DNA of 64,000 bases, taken from NCBI GenBank assembly GCA_920105625.2, contig OV050030.1:428140240-428204239 (forward strand), written 5' to 3'. The notes under the pieces were generated by a model. It made no database searches. It was not told the DNA's origin and worked only from the letters and a program-made list of their open reading frames with translations. The stretch's first letter is position 1, and each line of letters opens with the position of its first letter. This document shows positions 25,451 to 36,900 of the stretch, one piece after another. The DNA comes from Clusia tigrina. Lineage: Eukaryota > Arthropoda > Insecta > Diptera > Clusiidae. The position numbers and the translations under genes are program-made.

Positions 25451-27030
25451 CAGTTTCCCGGTTTCCCCACAGGAAAAACCGCCCTCAAATAGCTTTAAAT
25501 TAAGATCTCCAAGTTTACCACTCCTTCGTTATCACTGTGCTAGTTTCTGAAGGAATATTAAGGACATAAAATAATATCGTTCTTATCAAAAAGGTAACTA
25601 CTTCACATATCCCCTTGTTAGAGGAATTCATGCCAAAGCTAGCTTCAAGATTGTGGATTTGACAAAGGATAAAATGTCCTTGACATTATCAAATCCTTCT
25701 TTTGTTTTTGAAAGGCCACTCAAATCAGAACCAGATTGAATATGCCTCTTGGGGATTCCACATCATCCTTAAACACCGTTCAGGAAACTCTTTTCGCAGT
25801 ACCACAGATAAGAAGTATGAGAGTAGACTATGATTATAGTACATAATTCCTGGGAAATACGGGTATAATAGAAGCTAAGTTGGTAGAGATTGTTGTGAAC
25901 AGTCCAGTATGCTGGGACCACTGCCGCCCAATTTAGTCTGTGTGTCACATATGGTACCGCAAAAGCCAAGAGCTTGCAAGTTCAGCTTGATTCCGATACG
26001 CCCAGGATATTTAAATCCTTGGGTCTTGGTAAATCTTCACACAAAGTATCGTACTTCCATGCATTCCCGTATTCTAGTACATCATTTGCTTACACTGACT
26101 TCGAAATGGATTTTACCACTTCTATTATTGATCTTTGTCATTGTCGCATGGACCAAAGCTATCTTTTTTGGAGGACTTGGGGCTCCAGCTACAACTAATG
26201 GCATGTTCTTTGTTTAATGAAGCTATGACGTTGCCTCACAAGTTTCTCATCATTCATTGATATCAGTCTATAGAAAGTACAAGTACACCATAAATGGAGT
26301 TCAAGGACCGCTCACTAAACCAGCATAAGTATTCTAGTCATTCATGTCAGAAAGTGCAAAAAAGTTTTACTTTATAATATTTTTTAAACTCTTTGTTCTT
26401 AAAAATTTGTGCACTCTACATTAGGTAAGAAGCATACTTGAGTGCATAAACTTCCGTTCATTTCAACAGAGAGTGTGCTCGATGAAGTTTTTGCGTTGAG
26501 TTACTCAAAAAAACCATTTGAATGGTGTCAGTCGTGTGTCTAGAATGATTCCACACCCATACACCCGACTATGGGGTGATGAGACTTGGCTCGGCATTAA
26601 TCAGTTGATCGGCTTCACTAAGTCGTCAAGATAGTGTTAGATTTGACCCCAGCAACTACCGAATCAAAAAAAAAAATTGATCGATGGACCGGCACAGATA
26701 AACGCAGCAAGTCTATATTTTGAAGAGTTCCAGGGAACATATTTAAAGGATGTAAAAGATCACCCGCTATTACGGTATGTGATGATTCTTAACTTTCGTA
26801 TACCCTCAAGGCTTGAACTAGCACGAAAACATGCGTTGAAAGCACCACCCCACAAATATCCTAGATCGTGAATTATCCCTTTGGCATTGACTTCCGAGTG
26901 CTTCATTCCAGCTAATAATTTGACACAATACAGCAATGGACTCCAATGGGCCGTGGTCTGAAACGAGATCACTGATTTGCTCAGTCCCATTTCCTTCATA
27001 ATTCTCCAACAGTTTTGGTCATAAGAAATG
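25450..27030. other. Unclassified decayed mobile DNA
   Basis: Follows the RNase H remnant at 25110-25450. Short frames on both strands (25769-25969 minus, 25909-26217 plus, 26677-26871 plus, 26760-27009 minus) have no motif I recognise. The A-rich run at about 26667 and the general texture suggest old insertions. Confidence 0.4.
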
Positions 27031-27508
27031 TTTCAGACATTCCACAATTTCTCCTTTGCGTCCGTGTCTTTATTGGGAAATTATTCTGTTACGATTTTCC
27101 TTCACTCGGATTTCTACTTCATTTTCTCTGCTCATACAGATACGCAGTTATCCTGCCTCTCAGCCACTCTTGAGACGTCTGTCTCGGATCTCGGCAAAAA
27201 GCGCGCGACAAAATTAAATTTCCAACATAATAATTTCTTGCTAATTCGCGTAAATTGTATTTAATTACTTTGTGCGACAGCCGAGCACAGCCGCCCAGCA
27301 CCAACTCCCTCCCAGACGCAGCCCGAAACCACCCTCTGTTTGCCTGTCAGCGTCTTCCGCACTGCTCCAATTAGAGTCTCGTTCGGCTCGGCCCGTTTCG
27401 TGCGGCTGGCAGCCTCAGCCTCCTTGGGCGGTTGGAGTTTATGAGCTCTGCTCGCCTGAGCATCCTCCACCGCCCGCGCTCCACCCACACCCATTGTTAC
27501 GATAATTC

Positions 27509-27532
27509 TAATTAGTGCTACGGCACTAATTG
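27509..27532. promoter_or_regulatory. Inverted TAATTA pair upstream of the homeobox exon
   Basis: TAATTAGTG (27509-27517) faces CACTAATTG (27524-27532) across 6 bp, forming a small palindrome about 600 bp before the Rx exon. Candidate dimeric homeodomain site. Confidence 0.3.
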
Positions 27533-28139
27533 AATTTTATCTTTCTTCTCTGCTCTTTCGCTTTTGCGCGTTCCTCCGCCGCCGTCGCCACCGCCGCCGC
27601 CATTTTTTCTTTGGGGTTTGTTTTCATTATTAATTTCTGTTGGCTGGCGCATGACGCCATTTTGTTTTCGTGCGGCGCGTTCTTCGCCCCCTCCTTGGCG
27701 CTGTGGTTGTTGCCGGCGTTGTAATTAAGCTCATTCAGTTGTTATTATGTGCCTCGGCCTGTTGTCAATCCTTGTCTGCCTCTGCCACTGCCTCTGCCAC
27801 TGCCTCTGCCGCCACCGCCGTCGCTGCTGCTCTCTCATCTGCCCTGCTGGGGTTGGATTGCAGCCAAGTTGCTTTAATGGCCTTTGCGAGTTGGTTGTTC
27901 GGGTTGGAACATTTGGTCGGGCTCATTGTGGTTGTTGTTGTAGTTGTAACATTAATTAATGCGTCCTTCCTTCGTTAACCCAATTACGCACTAAGGGAAT
28001 GCAGGGGTGCTGGGAGGGACGCCGTTAAAGGCCCTAGCAACGGAGCATCACTTTAATTATCTCTGACAGAATTGAGCAGCACCGCACGCAATTTTAATCC
28101 GGCTTTCATTAAAAATTTCCTTCTCTCTTTTCGCCGCAG

Positions 28140-29108
28140 GTCTGGTTCCAAAACCGTCGCGCAAAATGGCGTCGCCAGGAGAAGTCGGAAAGCTTACGCC
28201 TGGGCCTCACTCACTTCACGCAATTGCCGCACCGCCTGGGCTGCGGCCCAGGACTGCCCGTCGATCCGTGGATATCGCCGCCACTGCTCTCCGCACTGCC
28301 AGGTAACTAACTGCACTTTAGCGTCCCGCTCTCTTCCTGTTTATGACTCATTTTCTAGTTTTTTTCTATTCACCCACAACTTCGTCCTTCGGCAGGTTTC
28401 CTCTCGCACCCGCAGACCATCTATCCCAGCTATTTAACGCCTCCACTTAGTCTGGCCCCCTCGAATCTCACGATGAGCAGCCTGGCCGCCATGGGGCACG
28501 GACCTCACGGACCACACGGACCACACGGGCCGTCGGTGCACGCATCGCATGCACCGCCCGGGCCGCCAATGGGCCCCGGCTCCCATCCGGGACATCATGT
28601 GCAACTGTCGCATTTATCACCGCATCTGTCACGCATGTCTCCGCAGAGTTTGGCCGCAATGACACCGCAGTTAAGTTCATCGTCCAGTTCATCATCCCTG
28701 TCACTGGCCACAAGCTCCATCGCGCCGCCAACCTCAACCAGCCTGTCGTCCACCACACTGCAACCGCCCTCAAATGCACCCAACTCATCGCAAACGCAAA
28801 TGACATCCGTGGAGTTGTCGCCTCAAAATCTCACCACAAATTCTGAGATCGGCGAGTTGCTGGCCGGAAAGTGCGTCTCCGCCGCCGCCAACAACATGGA
28901 AGTGGTCGACGTGGGCCGCGAGACTGACAGTCCGGTGGGGATGCTGTCGCCCAGCGCCGCACTGACCGTAACGGCGAGCCGCTCATCACCCGGCATTGCA
29001 GCCACACAACCGCAGACGGCGGACATACGCTCCAACTCCATCGCCACGCTGCGCATCAAGGCAAAGGAGCACCTGGAGAGCATCAACAAAGGGCTGGCCA
29101 TGGTCTGA
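28140..29108 (+). CDS. Rx: Retinal homeobox protein Rx, last two coding exons (partial, 5' end outside window)
   Basis: Paired-class homeodomain transcription factor; in flies Rx acts in brain and head development. Exon A (28140-28302) follows a pyrimidine tract and CAG. It opens in frame with VWFQNRRAKWRRQEK, homeodomain helix 3 from residue 47, with Gln50 and Asn51. The intron after residue 46 is a conserved paired-class position. After it comes the Rx-specific run LRLGLTHFTQLPHRLGCG and PWISPPLLSALP. Exon B (28396-29108) completes a split Gly codon (phase 1), then reads FLSHPQTIYPSYLTPPLSLAP, a GPH-repeat stretch near 28500, a poly-Ser run near 28680, and the C-terminal OAR motif (29025-29084, core SIATLRIKAKEHL). 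It stops at TGA 29106-29108. About 291 residues are visible. The N-terminal region and homeodomain residues 1-46 were not found upstream, so that exon probably lies more than 28 kb away. Identity is firm; the neighbouring actin gene supports it. Confidence 0.95.
28303..28395 (+). other. Rx: Short Rx intron (93 bp, phase 1)
   Basis: The donor is CCAG|GTAACT and the acceptor TTCGGCAG|GTTTCC, with a pyrimidine-rich stretch before the AG. Removing it joins SALP to GFLSHPQ through a split glycine codon, which keeps the Rx reading frame. Confidence 0.9.
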
Positions 29109-29560
29109 ATTGGCGCCTGGTTGGCAATTAACTGAAGTTGCGCCGGAGCGCTCGCACGCAGCTTCGTCAGTGATTAAACACACGGCACCGCGGGAACACC
29201 GAGGAGGGGGAACTTTGCTTATAGACTACTCGCCACCCTTGCATGCATACTGAAAAGGATAATGAATTAGTTTTTAATCGTCTTTGGAACAATCTCAATC
29301 ACGCATTTCCACTGGGAGCGTAGATTTGACACCCACGCACACACACAGACGCCGACGCCGACGCAGACGCAGCCGCACGTGTGTGTGTGCCTGTATTTAT
29401 GTTGTTTGTATTTTTAGCACTTTAGTGAAGCTCGAATCAAGGTTTTGTTATTTGACCACGCCTTTTAGTTCAATCTTCACGTAGATCACTGAACCCCGCA
29501 AATAGAGCAGAAATTGTGTAAAATAGGCACGAAAAATAAAAATTATATAGAACTAGCAGA
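29109..29560 (+). other. Rx: Rx 3'UTR with poly(A) signal
   Basis: After the Rx stop there is about 430 bp of non-coding sequence with a CA/GACGCC-rich patch (29335-29385). AATAAA at 29535-29540 is the first plausible poly(A) signal. A second cluster, TAAATAAATAAAA, lies near 29680. The transcript end is inferred, not observed. Confidence 0.55.
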
Positions 29561-29917
29561 GACCTCAGTCGCCGGAATAAGTGGGGCCGACGTCCGCGTT
29601 CGGCGCTGAGGCACAGCACTGCAAACATTCCTGGTAAATTTTCAATAGTTGAACCTGTAAAATAATAACTTAGACATAAATAAATAAAAGAAACATATGA
29701 AACATTGAAGGATTTTTAATTTGAGCCGAAATCAGGGAAACCCGAAAGCAAGAGATAAACTCTAGAAGCAGAGGAGTTGTGAAACGACGGGAAACTCAGC
29801 GCCAAGAGAAGCTGTGGAAGGAGAGAAACTCTGAGGGCAGAGTAACTTAGCGTCGAGAGAAACTCTCCAACTGTGGATCAGATACACTCTGGGCAAAGAG
29901 GAACTCTGCAGGGATCC

Positions 29918-30105
29918 TATACGGGTCTTAGAGAGAGTTGCTTCTATACGGGCCTTAGAGAGAGTTGCTTCTATACGGGTCTTAGAGAGAGTTGCTTCTC
30001 TAGGGGCCTTAGAGAGTTGCTTCTATACGGGTCTTAGAGAGAGTTGCTTCTTTACGGGTCTTAGAGAGAGTTGCTTCTATACGGGTCCTAGAGAGAGCTG
30101 CTTGC
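29918..30105. repeat. 27-bp minisatellite, 7 copies
   Basis: The unit TATACGGGTCTTAGAGAGAG plus TTGCTTC starts at 29918, 29945 and 29972, then a shortened copy at about 29999, then 30024, 30051 and 30078. The last copies are more diverged. Upstream (29700-29915) AGAGAAACTCT-rich sequence looks like an older relative. Confidence 0.93.
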
Positions 30106-30388
30106 TTTTTGGCGCTATTTCCCACTTCAGTTGGTTTAGTTGAAAACGAGCAGAGAAGGGTCACTGGGAGCACCAAGATTGAGATATTTCTAATTTGTAT
30201 CCATTCCACAAATTCCTACCAAGTAACGCCATCATTACTAATTAAGTATTAGAATTCCAGAACCATTCACAGAAGCACCACAGTAAGGATCGTCTCTTCA
30301 GGCAATCTTTGAAAAGTGACGAAAGAATTACTTGAAGAATTTATATTCACTTTTTCTACACCTTTAACTCCCCTGGGACCTCTCTATC

Positions 30389-30393
<5 letters not shown>

Positions 30394-30428
<35 letters not shown>
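30394..30428. repeat. (CT)n microsatellite
   Basis: An uninterrupted CT run of about 17 units, preceded by TATCTATATG. Confidence 0.95.
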
Positions 30429-30429
<1 letters not shown>

Positions 30430-33080
30430 TTAAGAGATGTGTACCCATAATTCCAACCCACCTGTAATCTCTGTAATTCCCAGTTGGCTGAATGAATTAT
30501 CTGAAGATCTTGCAAGTCTTCCAGGAAACGCCAACTCAACTATGCACTCAACAGAATTGTTCAAATTTTTTACATACGTAAATTACATGACTTCGAATGT
30601 AGAAAATGTAAAAAAAGTATGTACTGTGGTTGTATGGAAGTATTCAGACATACCAATCGTCAAAGCCTCATTTGGACTCCGCTTTTTACTTGTTCTTCCA
30701 ACCGTAGCGAGCACACTTAGACCTAAAGTGGTGCCTTGTAATCCACGTGAGGCTATCCCCGTAGTTGTTTCTCGGCCGTAACCTATGACGGACCCTGATA
30801 TATCGTTATAGGTTTATGACATCCAATGGGAAAACCCTTTTCTCTCATGCAATGTCCGAGGTCATACCCTCAGTTCCTTCATAATGTCCTTATAAAGTGA
30901 TAGAAATGCTACCGGTGTAGTATCAGTGTCAATTTAGTTTACAATGTCCACAAAAGTAGTACCAAAGAGAACACATTCAACTCCTTTTTACAATCATCCA
31001 AGCAATGCCAAAGCAAAAGCAAGTAGAAACAAAAAAATATCCTCAAACTTCCTTGTGGGGCTTAACACTCAACGAATTGAAAGAGGGATGAAATTGTGAC
31101 TTGTGAGCAGTGATTTGTCAAAACCCTTTTGAAAAATTGTCTGAGTGAAGTGGGAGCACAGCTGGATAGGATAAAGAAGCTGGATTTGAATGTTTCTTTG
31201 TCATTTTTCGTTGCCTGTTGTACTTATAAAGGAGATAGCTTAAAGCTAGGAATTGTTGGCATATCTTATTATTTTAGTGCCCACCTGGCATTGATTTCCT
31301 GGGTGGAATACGAGTGCGATTTTAATTTACAGGTACACTAGGTAAATGTTAAGTACTGAGTCCATATAACGAATCCTTCAGATATGTTGCTCATTCGCTG
31401 TCGAGAGGGGTTCATCAGGGTGTCGTATAATTATACTGCCTGGCTCCACAAGTCCTTTCCTGAGTGTGGAGATTGGGCAGTTCTTATGTGCCGCTCCCCA
31501 CAACATCCTATGTAGCAGACGTGATAATCATGATAATAATGTATTAACATTGAGTTTACCTTATTCCGTATAACTAAGAATTTCTAAGCGTAGAAGTTCC
31601 CATGATCATATTGCAAAGCAATGAGCAACCGGCGAAATTTAATTGTCTCCAAAGCAGGAAATGCAAATCCTGCACTAATTTCGTTTAACTTTGCTCACGC
31701 AATACGAGTAAAAACATTGCAGAGCAGAATACAGGTTACAGTTACTTCAAACGGTGGTGTAACCTGTCCTGTACCCGAATGCTTGGCGCAAATTCAAGCT
31801 TCGTTGGACATCAGACATAGAAGCATAAATTGTATTGAGAGCAGATGGAGAAGTTTCAGCCTCATACAACGTCATTTCACTATGACGGCGCACTGAAAGC
31901 AATGAACACCGTATCGAGGAACACAGGATTCAGAGGGTAAAGGAGATATTTGTACCCAAAAACAAACTCACTCACTCCGTAACGAAACTGCACATCCAAC
32001 CACGAAAGTTTTCTCCCCTCTGCCGGACTAGAACAGACTTCTATGCCAAAAGCAGCTACAACAACAGCACTCCACTGACTCCTTTGACTGCCAGTCAGCT
32101 CCATTCATGTTAATCAATATTTGGCCAAGCCAATCAAACAGAAATTCACGGATCAAGTATTTGCGTCCGGTCTGAAGCCGCTGTGGGGGAGCAAGCGGTG
32201 CAACCCGAATTTGCTGCGTTGAAGGCGCATCTGCAAGGAAGTTGTCTTTTATTCAAATTTGTGTATGAAACTGATGAACAAAAATATTAACTCTACTTGG
32301 AGCGAGTCTCGGTCAAAGCAGTTTCTTAGTCTCAAGCTCGCAGATGGTACTGCGAAATCACTGCCAAGAGCTGCGAGCAGTTCAACATCCATGAAACGGA
32401 AGTAAAGCGAAAATGAAAATGGTGGTAGTGATGATGGTGTTTGCGGAAGCGTCCCGCAGAAATCGAACGCCAATATTTGATTATTTCCACTTTCCACGCA
32501 TTTTCCTGGAGTTGGTGGTGTGTCAGTGGAGTTTGGGCAGCCGCAAATAATTTAGAAGCATCCACAAACTTCAGTACAGCGCTGAGAATGCGTTGGCAGT
32601 GGTGACAGCAACTACGGGGCAGGGGCTCCCACACCAAAACAAGATGACCAAACTGACTGGCGTACTCGTGAGTTGCAGTGACTGGGCGTACTCTGTGCCA
32701 CCACTGATGTAAGGGTATGTTAGACTCAAAGCGAGTGCAATGAAATCACCAATTGGGTACTCGTATGTGAGCTCTGTTTAGAGAAACTTCGATACCAGGG
32801 TTCGTCAACATGGTGTGGGTACTGAAGGGGAAGCGCTGTAAGGAAGCGAACTCTACTCATTGAATTTCGCTTTGCTTCTATTTGAATATGAAGGCAAAAC
32901 TTGGCTGAGTTGTTGACCTTCTCGACTTGGATACCTCCGCGTATTGGATTTACTGACTTTGAGAAGAGAAAAATTAGATTGGTGAAGTGTTGAGCAAATA
33001 CTTTCATCAAACAATCAAATATTAATCTGGAGAACCTGTTATTGTTCTTTAGTCAGCTTTCTGGCCTGGCAGCAAAATCC
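30430..33080. other. Intergenic, no gene recognised
   Basis: Stop-rich sequence between Rx and the 33-kb island. The longest frame (30437-30781, 114 codons, +) shows no known domain. Probably degenerate repeats. Confidence 0.45.
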
Positions 33081-33291
33081 TCGCTGGGTGTAAATCAACT
33101 TCCATTCAAAGGCAGTCGCAATCACCTCCTGCTCTTGCCTAATCAATTAAATTCCTTAGTAAATTAGTAGAAATCTTATCTCGCCATGGCATCAGAAGCA
33201 CCTTCACTGCCTGCAAGGACCGCGGCAAGCAGAGCACAGACAAACAAGGAAACGCGGCCGAGCACTCTCAACAGAAAGTGTTGACAACCTG

Positions 33292-33548
33292 CAATTAAAT
33301 GCAATTATGCACCATAATTAAAAGGACTAAATGCACGGCAAACAAACACGAGCGCCCGCGAAGCGAAATGCAGGATAATTACCGCAGATACAAGGAGCCA
33401 TCGAGCAGGACGCACATCCACTAGCGCGGGCAGCAATCATTACGGACAATATTAAATTGTAATTTAATAGAATTAAACAAAAAGCCTTCGAAATCATTCA
33501 TAATTGATTAGCGAGCGACAAATGCGCGTTGCAGGCCACAATTAAAAC
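33292..33548. promoter_or_regulatory. Dense cluster of TAAT/ATTA homeodomain cores between Rx and Act57B
   Basis: At least eight ATTA/TAAT cores occur, including ATAATTA (33314), ATTAAATTGTAATTTAATAG (33451-33470) and the palindromic dimer TAATTGATTA (33501-33510). They lie in a unique-looking island (about 33080-34130). Candidate enhancer; not proven. Confidence 0.35.
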
Positions 33549-35399
33549 GAGGGCTGCATGGGCACACACACACACACACACACACGACACACATATACGG
33601 GCACACCCGCAGTCGCCCAATCGCGGCCGTTACAATTGTTTCTGCTACCGCCGCTGCCGCACGGCATAATTTCCAGCAATTACACGAGGCTTATCACATG
33701 CAACGGATCGCCAAATCAGACGGGGAGTTGTTGTACGTATTATGCAAACAGGATGTGTGTGCATGTGTGTGCGAAAGCCGCAGGACATTTCTTCGCTTTT
33801 AATGAATGCGAACGAATTCTGATTTCGTTGCCACCAACTGTGAAAATTGCTCCGGCCAATACCGTGGTGCGCGTATCAGTTACGCGCCTAATGTGACAAC
33901 TACTTCCAAGGATCGAGCCAGCGAGCCCACTGGCTGCAGCCTTACCTCAGCCTAAATTGAGCACATACAAAAGCGTTCTCACACTTACTGGCACTCGAGT
34001 CTGCGCGGCAACCCTCCTGCTAGCTGTATCAATGTGTTGTTACAGTCCTGTGCAGCGCTGCCATCCTGACGATGTCCTACGTGTTTGCGTCGTCTGCGCT
34101 CTTTGTCCTTATCCATTTTAGAGCTCTCTCCAGCAAATGATGCTTATCTACCCCATTCACACAGTGGAATGCACACGAATTGACAGCGGCGCAGTGAGTT
34201 ACTACCTAGTAATCTTCCAAAGAACCAGAGTGACTGCATCGCACTCTCTTTCAGCCACATTGGATCCAAGAATGGTAGAGAAGTTTCCATTATCTTTGGA
34301 TTGGATAAATTCACAATTAATTTACCGGCAATTTTTGGCTTCCCACCTGAAATATGTATTCTCTTCAAACAATTATTTTTTGTATTTGATTGCATTGATT
34401 CAAAGGCACCCCTGGTGTGCATCGATGGCATTACAGTTTACTGAGTTCGGACACAGCGGTTGGTGTCTTCGCTAAATAGTTGAGAACGGCAGCATTGACT
34501 TGAACCGAAAATGCTAATGTTGCATTCACAGAGGGCATTGAGAGTGTTGAAGAGAATTTAGTTATTAATAGAATAACTTAAGAATATTTTCATTTGAAAA
34601 GAAAATTATTTTAATATCCTTAGAAACTGTATCCTTGTAATTAATATCATAGTAAACTGAAAATACGAACGACTCAATTGACGCTCATAAAAAGTATAGC
34701 CACAAAATGTAACAAAAGGAGAATAAATGGGCCACAATCAGAAGAGAGCAGGCGTCGACAAACTTTTTTATTCATCAACATTTAAAAAAAAGTTCCAATT
34801 CTGAACTTTCCTTTCATAGATGCAGAAACATTACGGACGGTAATATAATCATATTATAGACCTATATGAGTACTTCGAGAAAAAATCCTTTAAAATACAA
34901 AAACAGTTATTGATAACCTTTAAAATAATATCATTGAGGTTTACATCGATGGTAAGTTAACCCAGTGGGCGCAGTCTAGCAACGAAAAATATCCCCATTA
35001 TGAGAATTAAAGAGTCCTCACATGCCCCTATATTTCCTTGCCTTTATTTTGTGTGGAAAGCTATTAATAAATATGGCATTGGGTTTTCACTTCCCTTGGA
35101 AGACCCCTGTCAGGTATTTTCACTGTAAAATCTTCGGAAAACATACAAAAAGCCCACAGAATCCTTGAGGGAACTTGTGAAGCAATTGCGAGTCCAGCCA
35201 ACTGTCTTCTCACATTTCCAGTGTCAGCAAATAGCACCTCATTCCGGCACTTCAGACGGTGATTATTTCTACAATGGGTTATTCATATTTATATTAAGAG
35301 ATAAACCCATATTTATATTATGTATTTTATATTTAGTTTATATATATTAAGTAACTTTCATACCATTCCATTCTCTCAAGAAAACTAAAGAGATACTGA

Positions 35400-35780
35400 G
35401 CTTGACTCGGTCAGGTATTGTAGAGTAATAAAACACCTACACAACATGAGAATCACCCAAAATGACCTCTGTAGGTTGTGTAACGAAGAGGAGGAAACAC
35501 TGCTTTGTCACTGTAATGGTCTCATAGGGTCCCGACTTCGTTACTTAGGTAACCATTTCCTAGAACGTCGGTTTCGGTAACCATTTCCTAGAACTGTCGG
35601 TTTCGGTAACCATTTCCTAGAACCGTCAGATATTGCGGACAAATCTTTTAAAGAAATATCTGAATTCGTAATGTATCCTGGACTTGGGGAGTATTTGTAG
35701 AAATACAGCGTGTCAGAATCGGTCTATTTGGCCGCAGTGACTTGGTGACCAGTTCCCACTCTCAGTACAATCTAATCTGA
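35400..35780 (+). mobile_element. Non-LTR retrotransposon 3' end fragment
   Basis: The + strand reads MRITQNDLCRLCNEEEETLL then CHC, the Cys-rich C-terminal motif, and later EISEFVMYPGLGEYL before a stop. The non-coding part ends in CAGTACAATCTAATCTGATC. An internal 29-bp unit is triplicated (35548-35629). Confidence 0.78.
35548..35629. repeat. 29-bp unit in three tandem copies
   Basis: Each copy starts GGTAACCATTTCCTAGAAC, at 35548, 35576 and 35605. It lies inside a retrotransposon C-terminal coding remnant, so it arose after insertion. Confidence 0.9.
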
Positions 35781-36900
35781 TCTAATATATATTAAAAACC
35801 TATAAATATCATTAATATATATTAAGAACCCTATATCATATTCAATCTATGGGTGGGTTCTCACATGGCTTATAACCTTAGTTAGCTTATTCATAAGTTG
35901 TTTGGAAGAGAATGAATAAGTACAATAAAAAGGACACACCGTGGGCGGATTTCGCCCGTCAATCCCACTACTTGAAAGCGGTCCTGCTCGCCATTAGATT
36001 GGATATGGCGACAACAACAATCGAAAACAGATGACAATGCAAGGCTACTCATGCTACAATTACGAGTCCATCACGGATAGTCAGTAAAATATAGGAGTCC
36101 TATAAAAATCCCTTTCCATACTTGCTTATCTTGTTAATTTTCGATTCTATATCACAGCATACTAGAGACTAATGCGAACATTTTCGCAACCTGACAGAAA
36201 AAGATCCATTCGCTAAGTCGTTGGATCATTGTATTAGAAGAAGACTGGCAAACATCGTTTAACGTTTGCATGGCGTAATATTCTGCAGTTCGGCCTCCAA
36301 AGATTATGTTTCATAGTGAGCAAATCGCATCTAAATTAAAGCGTCTCGGAAGGTGTGGGTTCAAAATTGGCAGCTATAAACTTTGATCAAAACAAAAGCA
36401 GACACATTTAAATGGAGACGAAAATACTCGCAAACTGGACGACGAAGCTGAACCGTTCCCATTGATAAACAAAGCTATTTCGTGCCACCTCCCACACCAC
36501 TTCTGCTCCGAACATTCGGACGTCATTGACTTTCAAGTAGGAAAATGTTATATAAAAATTGGGCGAGAGTGTTGCACACGTGTTAGAAAGGGACAGGAAG
36601 TTCATGTGCCCACACGTGAAAATGCCTTTTCATGATTTACTAGAGCAAGTTCATAATAGGAATGAATTTTATGAGTTGGCTCATTCATTTCATTGGCCAA
36701 AGGTATCCACTCTTCGGTTGTAGGAATTCTGCTGTCAAGTGGAAAGTCCATTAAAAATCCACTCTAGGCACTTGTCCACCAACAACAAACCGAGCCATAA
36801 ACTCTCGAACGTACGGCGGCCAAAAATAGCCGCCTTTCGTGAGGGGAACACGTCATAATCGAGAAATACATCACAATTCATGGCACAGATCCCGCTTTCA
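35780..36900. other. No feature identified
   Basis: AT-rich start (TATATATTAA-type) then mixed sequence; no motif, terminal repeat or convincing frame seen. Confidence 0.4.

Larger units (their letters stand above)
1..28139 (+). other. Rx: Inferred long Rx intron (>28 kb)
   Basis: The exon at 28140 begins mid-homeodomain, so an upstream exon for residues 1-46 must exist. Reading the + strand of this interval I found no match to that block (HELERAF...HYPDVY...), so the whole stretch is inferred to be intronic. Unique-looking, GC-richer islands (about 1-620, 2490-3450, 5170-6680, 8780-10480, 11150-12511, 13655-16310, 18180-19000, 19650-20980, 22080-23690, 27030-28139) alternate with repeat-derived stretches. 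A missed exon or a nested gene cannot be excluded by eye. Confidence 0.6.
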
